Positions 60,812-64,000 of a stretch of 64,000 nucleotides of DNA are shown piece by piece (within the stretch, counting starts at the first letter, position 1; each line of letters opens with the position of its first letter). The stretch is from Chloroflexi bacterium HGW-Chloroflexi-4. GTDB lineage: Bacteria; Chloroflexota; Anaerolineae; Anaerolineales; Anaerolineaceae. Made by a program: the position numbers and the translations under genes. The DNA lies in NCBI GenBank assembly GCA_002840715.1, contig PHBW01000013.1:43992-107991 (forward strand), in the 5' to 3' direction. Under the pieces are notes generated by a model that saw nothing but the letters and a program-made list of their open reading frames with translations, had not been told where the DNA came from and did no database searches.

Positions 60812-62380
60812 TTATAAATTGGAAGTGGGCAGATCCGGCATGCGCGGACCCTTGACATGCATATATTCAGCCAGGGCAGCCCGCAGAGCGATGCGGTCAT
60901 CCCACGGGTACTCAATCGTGCCAAAACACATGGATTGTTCGTGCCCCTTGCCGCAGGGCATCACCAGGTCGCCCGGCTCAGCCAGTTTCACACCCAATCG
61001 GATCGCGTCGCCGCGGTCTGGCACTCTGAAAAAAGTCTGCCCCTCAATCCCGCCGGCTTTTACTGCTTCATCTGCCATCTCTGCTAATATATCATCCAGC
61101 GATTCGGTGCGCGGGTCTTCTGCAGTCAGAATGGTAATATCAGCCATTTTAACCGATGTCTCAGCCATCATGCGCCGCTTTTGACGATCCCGCAGACCAG
61201 CTGAACCAAAGACGGCAATCACTCTGCCGTGTGTTATTTGCCTGGCAGTCTCAATCGCGCGCAGTAGTGCATTGGGAGTATGCGCAAAATCCACAATGGC
61301 GGTGAATGGCTGACCAAGATCAATCCATTCCATCCGACCTGAAACCCCCGGTAGTTCTGCAATTCCTCTGGTTGCCACTTCGGCATCAATCCCCAGCCCT
61401 TCAACTGCAGCCGAGAATGCTGCCAGACAGTTTGAAACATTAAACGCACCGGGTAAATTGCAATGTATTGAAACGATGGCTTTATTGACCTCCACCACAA
61501 AATCCGTGCCATTGGGCGAATATCGAATGCTTGACGCATTTATTGATCCGCTGCCTTTGATGCTGTAACTGCACTTGTTGCCTTTAACAAGATCATTCAA
61601 ATAATCGTAAACATCATCATCAGCATTCAAGACCGCCAGGCGTGGATTGCCAAACGGTTTTTCTTTTGTCTCATTCAATAATGTAAACAACCTGGCCTTG
61701 GCGCCGCGGTAGCCTTCGTAAGAACCGTGATAATCCAGATGCTCGTGAGTGATATTGGTCACCACGGCAATGTCATATTCACAGCCGGTCACTCGGTGCT
61801 GCGCCAGTCCGTGCGAGGTGGTTTCAAGCACCACATGGGTCAGCCCGGCTGCCACCATTTTGGCGAGGAGTTGCTGCACTTCTGTAGCTTCAGGCGTGGT
61901 GACATGAAAACCGGTATCGATCACCTCATCCCCGATGACTGCATTGACTGTGGACACTAATCCGGCTTTAATGCCAGCAGTTTTAAGAATGTGAAAGAGT
62001 AAATTGGAGGTGGTAGTCTTGCCATCCGTGCCGGTGACGCCGATTACGGTCAGTTTGCGCCCCGGATGGTCGTAAAAGGAAGCCGCAAGATAAGCCAACG
62101 CTTCTCGCGAGTCTTTTACTTTAATGTAAGGAACTTCCAACTCTAAATCTTTGGTGCCAACTACTGCCACCGCACCATTTGCTACAGCCGCCGGGATATA
62201 GTCATGCCCATCCGCACTGCCTCCAGTAAGCGCTACAAATATATTGCCCTGTGAAACTTTGCGGGAATCAAATTGAATACCATTAATATCAACATTCACA
62301 GATTTAACAGTGCTATTTATGCAATTTGGGCAATCCATAACTAGATTTGTGAGTTTCTTGGAAGTTTGTAAGGCCATCAT
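60812..62380 (-). CDS. murE: UDP-MurNAc-tripeptide synthetase MurE
   Basis: 522 aa. Mur ligase ATP loop 'GVTGTDGKTTTSNLL', carbamylated Lys region 'GAKARLF', 'DYAHTPN'-like 'DFAHTPNALLRAI', and C-terminal 'CGKGHEQ'. The residue-selecting motif, DNPR in diaminopimelate enzymes, reads EDPRTES here, so the third amino acid of the peptide (Dap, Lys or Orn) is not certain; ornithine is reported for some Chloroflexota walls. It acts in the cytosol. No other mur gene lies inside the window. TATAAA lies 8 nt before the first ATG. Confidence 0.94.
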   Translation of the reverse strand: MMALQTSKKLTNLVMDCPNCINSTVKSVNVDINGIQFDSRKVSQGNIFVALTGGSADGHDYIPAAVANGAVAVVGTKDLELEVPYIKVKDSREALAYLAASFYDHPGRKLTVIGVTGTDGKTTTSNLLFHILKTAGIKAGLVSTVNAVIGDEVIDTGFHVTTPEATEVQQLLAKMVAAGLTHVVLETTSHGLAQHRVTGCEYDIAVVTNITHEHLDYHGSYEGYRGAKARLFTLLNETKEKPFGNPRLAVLNADDDVYDYLNDLVKGNKCSYSIKGSGSINASSIRYSPNGTDFVVEVNKAIVSIHCNLPGAFNVSNCLAAFSAAVEGLGIDAEVATRGIAELPGVSGRMEWIDLGQPFTAIVDFAHTPNALLRAIETARQITHGRVIAVFGSAGLRDRQKRRMMAETSVKMADITILTAEDPRTESLDDILAEMADEAVKAGGIEGQTFFRVPDRGDAIRLGVKLAEPGDLVMPCGKGHEQSMCFGTIEYPWDDRIALRAALAEYMHVKGPRMPDLPTSNL

Positions 62381-62493
62381 TGATTTTCTTTATATCCTAA
62401 ACGAGTAAATGGATGATTTAATAATAATTAGTGTTTTATGAAAGGTGCGATTCAAATTATAACAACTAAAAAGAGGAAATTTTTCAGATTTTT

Positions 62494-62502
62494 TGTTACA
62501 AT
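62494..62502 (+). promoter_or_regulatory. upstream extended -10 of the V-ATPase operon
   Basis: TGTTACAAT (TG-N-TACAAT), identical to the box before the CCA fusion gene, 105 nt before the first ATPase gene. It would be the first of two tandem promoters. Confidence 0.4.
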
Positions 62503-62520
62503 CCACTTTGTACAGACTTT

Positions 62521-62562
62521 TTATACCTTCTTTATTTATTTTTGTTCACGAGAAGGTATAAT
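62521..62562 (+). promoter_or_regulatory. V-ATPase promoter with 11-bp inverted repeat over the -10
   Basis: TTATACCTTCT (62521-62531) and AGAAGGTATAA (62551-62561) are perfectly complementary with 19 nt between. The right arm includes most of the TATAAT -10 (62557-62562). It may be an operator for an unknown regulator of the ATPase operon. No good -35 is seen. Confidence 0.55.
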
Positions 62563-62606
62563 ACAAAGATTGAAGTTCAGTTCGGCGCAAAGAGGAGAAT
62601 TTCACT

Positions 62607-62918
62607 TTGAACGAAAAACGCATCCAGGAAGTAATTGAAATTGAAAAGAAAGCTGATGAGATTTTCAACAAAGCAGTCGCAGAAGCTGAGCGCATGCCCC
62701 AACAAGCCGAACAGGAAGTTAAAGTCCTGATCGAAAGCGCACGCCTGCAAGCCGAGAAGGAAGCTCAAACATTATTGGCTAATGCCCAGACCAAGGATGA
62801 ATCGGACAAGATCCTTAGCCAGGCAGAAGAAACCTCTCAAAAAAATACGGCGCTTGCCAAGCACAATTTTGAGCGGACCACGACCTACGTCATATCAAGA
62901 GTAGTGGGTCGAGGATAA
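62607..62918 (+). CDS. V/A-type ATPase subunit G/H (peripheral stalk)
   Basis: 103 aa from a TTG with GAGGAG 9 nt upstream. It is almost wholly a charged coiled coil ('EIEKKADEIFNKAVAEAER', 'ESARLQAEKEAQTLLANAQ') ending in a short hydrophobic region, the pattern of the stalk subunit that pairs with subunit E. It starts the ATPase operon, directly followed by subunit C after 4 nt. The identification rests on composition and neighbour. Confidence 0.8.
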   Translation: MNEKRIQEVIEIEKKADEIFNKAVAEAERMPQQAEQEVKVLIESARLQAEKEAQTLLANAQTKDESDKILSQAEETSQKNTALAKHNFERTTTYVISRVVGRG

Positions 62919-62922
62919 TCAG

Positions 62923-63987
62923 ATGTCGTTTAACGCAACCTCAGATTATGCTGCAGGCAATGCGCGGGTACGTGTAAAATACTCAACCTTGCTGACAAGA
63001 AAAGATTTTTTAGCCCTAAGTGAAGCGCCTGATCTGGATTCACTCTTTACCCAGTTAAAAACTACTGTTTACGGCTCATATCTCGAACTTGCCAAAGACA
63101 AAGAGTTGAATGCCAGACGCGCAGCATTTTTGATCAGACAACGGCTGAGTGATGAGTTCCATACCATCATTAACGCTTCCCCTGATTCCGCCAAAACGGT
63201 ATTGCTGCAGCTTTATCGAATGCATGAAGTCAACAATCTCAAAGCCGTCTTGCGCGGCATTGTGATCAATTCCAGTTGGGATAAAGTGCGTTTTGTGCTT
63301 TTTCCACTCAGGTCTGAAGGTGTGTTGCCTGCTCAATCCATGGTGGAAACCGGTAATGTTGCCCAGGCTGTCGAATTATTAAAAGGCACCCTCTATTACG
63401 ACACTCTTGCTTTTGCCATGAACCGTTACAGCGCGGAACAAAGCCTCTTCCCCATTGAAGTCGCTCTAGATCTCGCCTATTGGCGTGAGCTTTGGAACGA
63501 TGTCAAGAAACTCCCCCGCGACGATCAGGAATACGCGGCACGCATCATTGGTTCGATGCTCGACATGAACAATTTGATGTGGGCTATTCGTTACAGCGTT
63601 TATCACAAGCTTTCAGAAGAAGAAGTCATCAACTACACCCTGCCCTTCGGCTATCGGGTGCATGACGACAGCATCCGCAGCATCGCCGCCGGTGCGGAAA
63701 TCACCCATATCGTAAAGCACATCTACCCTGAGCTTCGCAATGTGGATGACGTACTTTTGGATCTGCACACCGGATTGCCAAAACTTGAAATGATGCTTGA
63801 GAAACAAATTGCACAAAAATGTCACGGCGTTTTTGAAGGCAATCCTTTCCAAATTGGTATTCCACTGGGTTATCTGGTGCTATTGGATTATGAAATTCGC
63901 GACTTAACTGTATTACTTGAAGCCAAATCCAACCAGATTCCTGTTGATAAATACAACGAATTCTTAACCTTTGACTTAATGAAATAA
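62923..63987 (+). CDS. V/A-type ATPase subunit C (d-like)
   Basis: 354 aa, all helical. 'YAAGNARVRVKYSTLLTRKDFLALSEAPDLDSL' at the N-terminus and 'YRMHEVNNLKAVLRGI' are typical of the archaeal/bacterial V-type subunit C, which links the central stalk to the membrane ring. The remaining subunits should follow past the right edge. Complete within the window: its stop lies 13 nt before the end. Confidence 0.92.
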   Translation: MSFNATSDYAAGNARVRVKYSTLLTRKDFLALSEAPDLDSLFTQLKTTVYGSYLELAKDKELNARRAAFLIRQRLSDEFHTIINASPDSAKTVLLQLYRMHEVNNLKAVLRGIVINSSWDKVRFVLFPLRSEGVLPAQSMVETGNVAQAVELLKGTLYYDTLAFAMNRYSAEQSLFPIEVALDLAYWRELWNDVKKLPRDDQEYAARIIGSMLDMNNLMWAIRYSVYHKLSEEEVINYTLPFGYRVHDDSIRSIAAGAEITHIVKHIYPELRNVDDVLLDLHTGLPKLEMMLEKQIAQKCHGVFEGNPFQIGIPLGYLVLLDYEIRDLTVLLEAKSNQIPVDKYNEFLTFDLMK

Positions 63988-64000
63988 TTATTAACGTCCC

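Noticed and set aside
1-64000. CRISPR arrays, insertion sequences, integrase or phage genes
   Set aside because: None seen: no regularly spaced repeats, no transposase or integrase motifs, and gene order looks chromosomal.

Overview
The window looks like a chromosomal segment of a bacterium of the phylum Chloroflexota, most likely class Anaerolineae. This is inferred from the gene set, not from a search: a V/A-type ATPase operon, an archaeal/eukaryotic-type ProS, a DHH-CBS-CCA fusion protein, an EF-G-like second GTPase, a hemerythrin, an unusual MurE motif, and many lipoproteins with Thr/Pro-rich stalks behind the lipobox. GC is moderate. I see no rRNA, phage, insertion sequence or CRISPR array.

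Layout. 1-74: tRNA-Ala(CGC). 292-9673: leftward genes, comprising a FapA-like protein, hemerythrin, a polysaccharide deacetylase, a run of MBL hydrolase, MFS transporter, esterase and M24 peptidase, and a polar amino acid ABC transporter. That transporter is preceded by a strong promoter, a folded leader and a leader terminator (9768-9951), which is a good riboswitch candidate. 10043-11578: membrane diguanylate cyclase. 11785-19672: an alpha-toroid protein, recX-rny, two small membrane proteins, a PfkB-like protein lacking its catalytic Asp, an M20 peptidase and a PAP2 phosphatase. 19764-30347: surface polysaccharide island (HExxH protease, O-antigen ligase-like protein, Wzz-like protein, secreted PT-rich protein, two-domain dehydrogenase, heparinase-like lyase, GT4).

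30322-37719: a complete phosphate-starvation unit, phoP-phoR-pstS-pstC-pstA-pstB-phoU. Four 11-bp-phased TTAACA-like repeats lie across the end of phoR, just before pstS. 37822-47075: a zinc-ribbon/PH-like protein, a PIG-L deacetylase, the DHH-CBS-CCA protein, a GNAT acetyltransferase, CapA, a DUF3160 lipoprotein and an FG-GAP-like protein. 47299-52754: an EF-G-like GTPase that appears to lack the switch I segment, then a small protein, a MazG-like NTPase, a LOG protein, proS and a HEAT-like protein. 52788-57575: a GH99-like lipoprotein, an AT-rich 600-bp spacer, rpsO and pnp. 57637-63987: a TPR cell-surface protein, a WYL regulator divergent from a GyrI-like protein, murE, and the first two genes of a V-type ATPase operon that continues past the right edge.

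The most unusual items are the folded leader of the amino acid transporter, a second folded RNA with a terminator upstream of recX-rny, the shortened EF-G-like GTPase, the PfkB protein without its catalytic base, and several genes whose -10 box sits 5-6 nt before the ATG, suggesting leaderless mRNAs.
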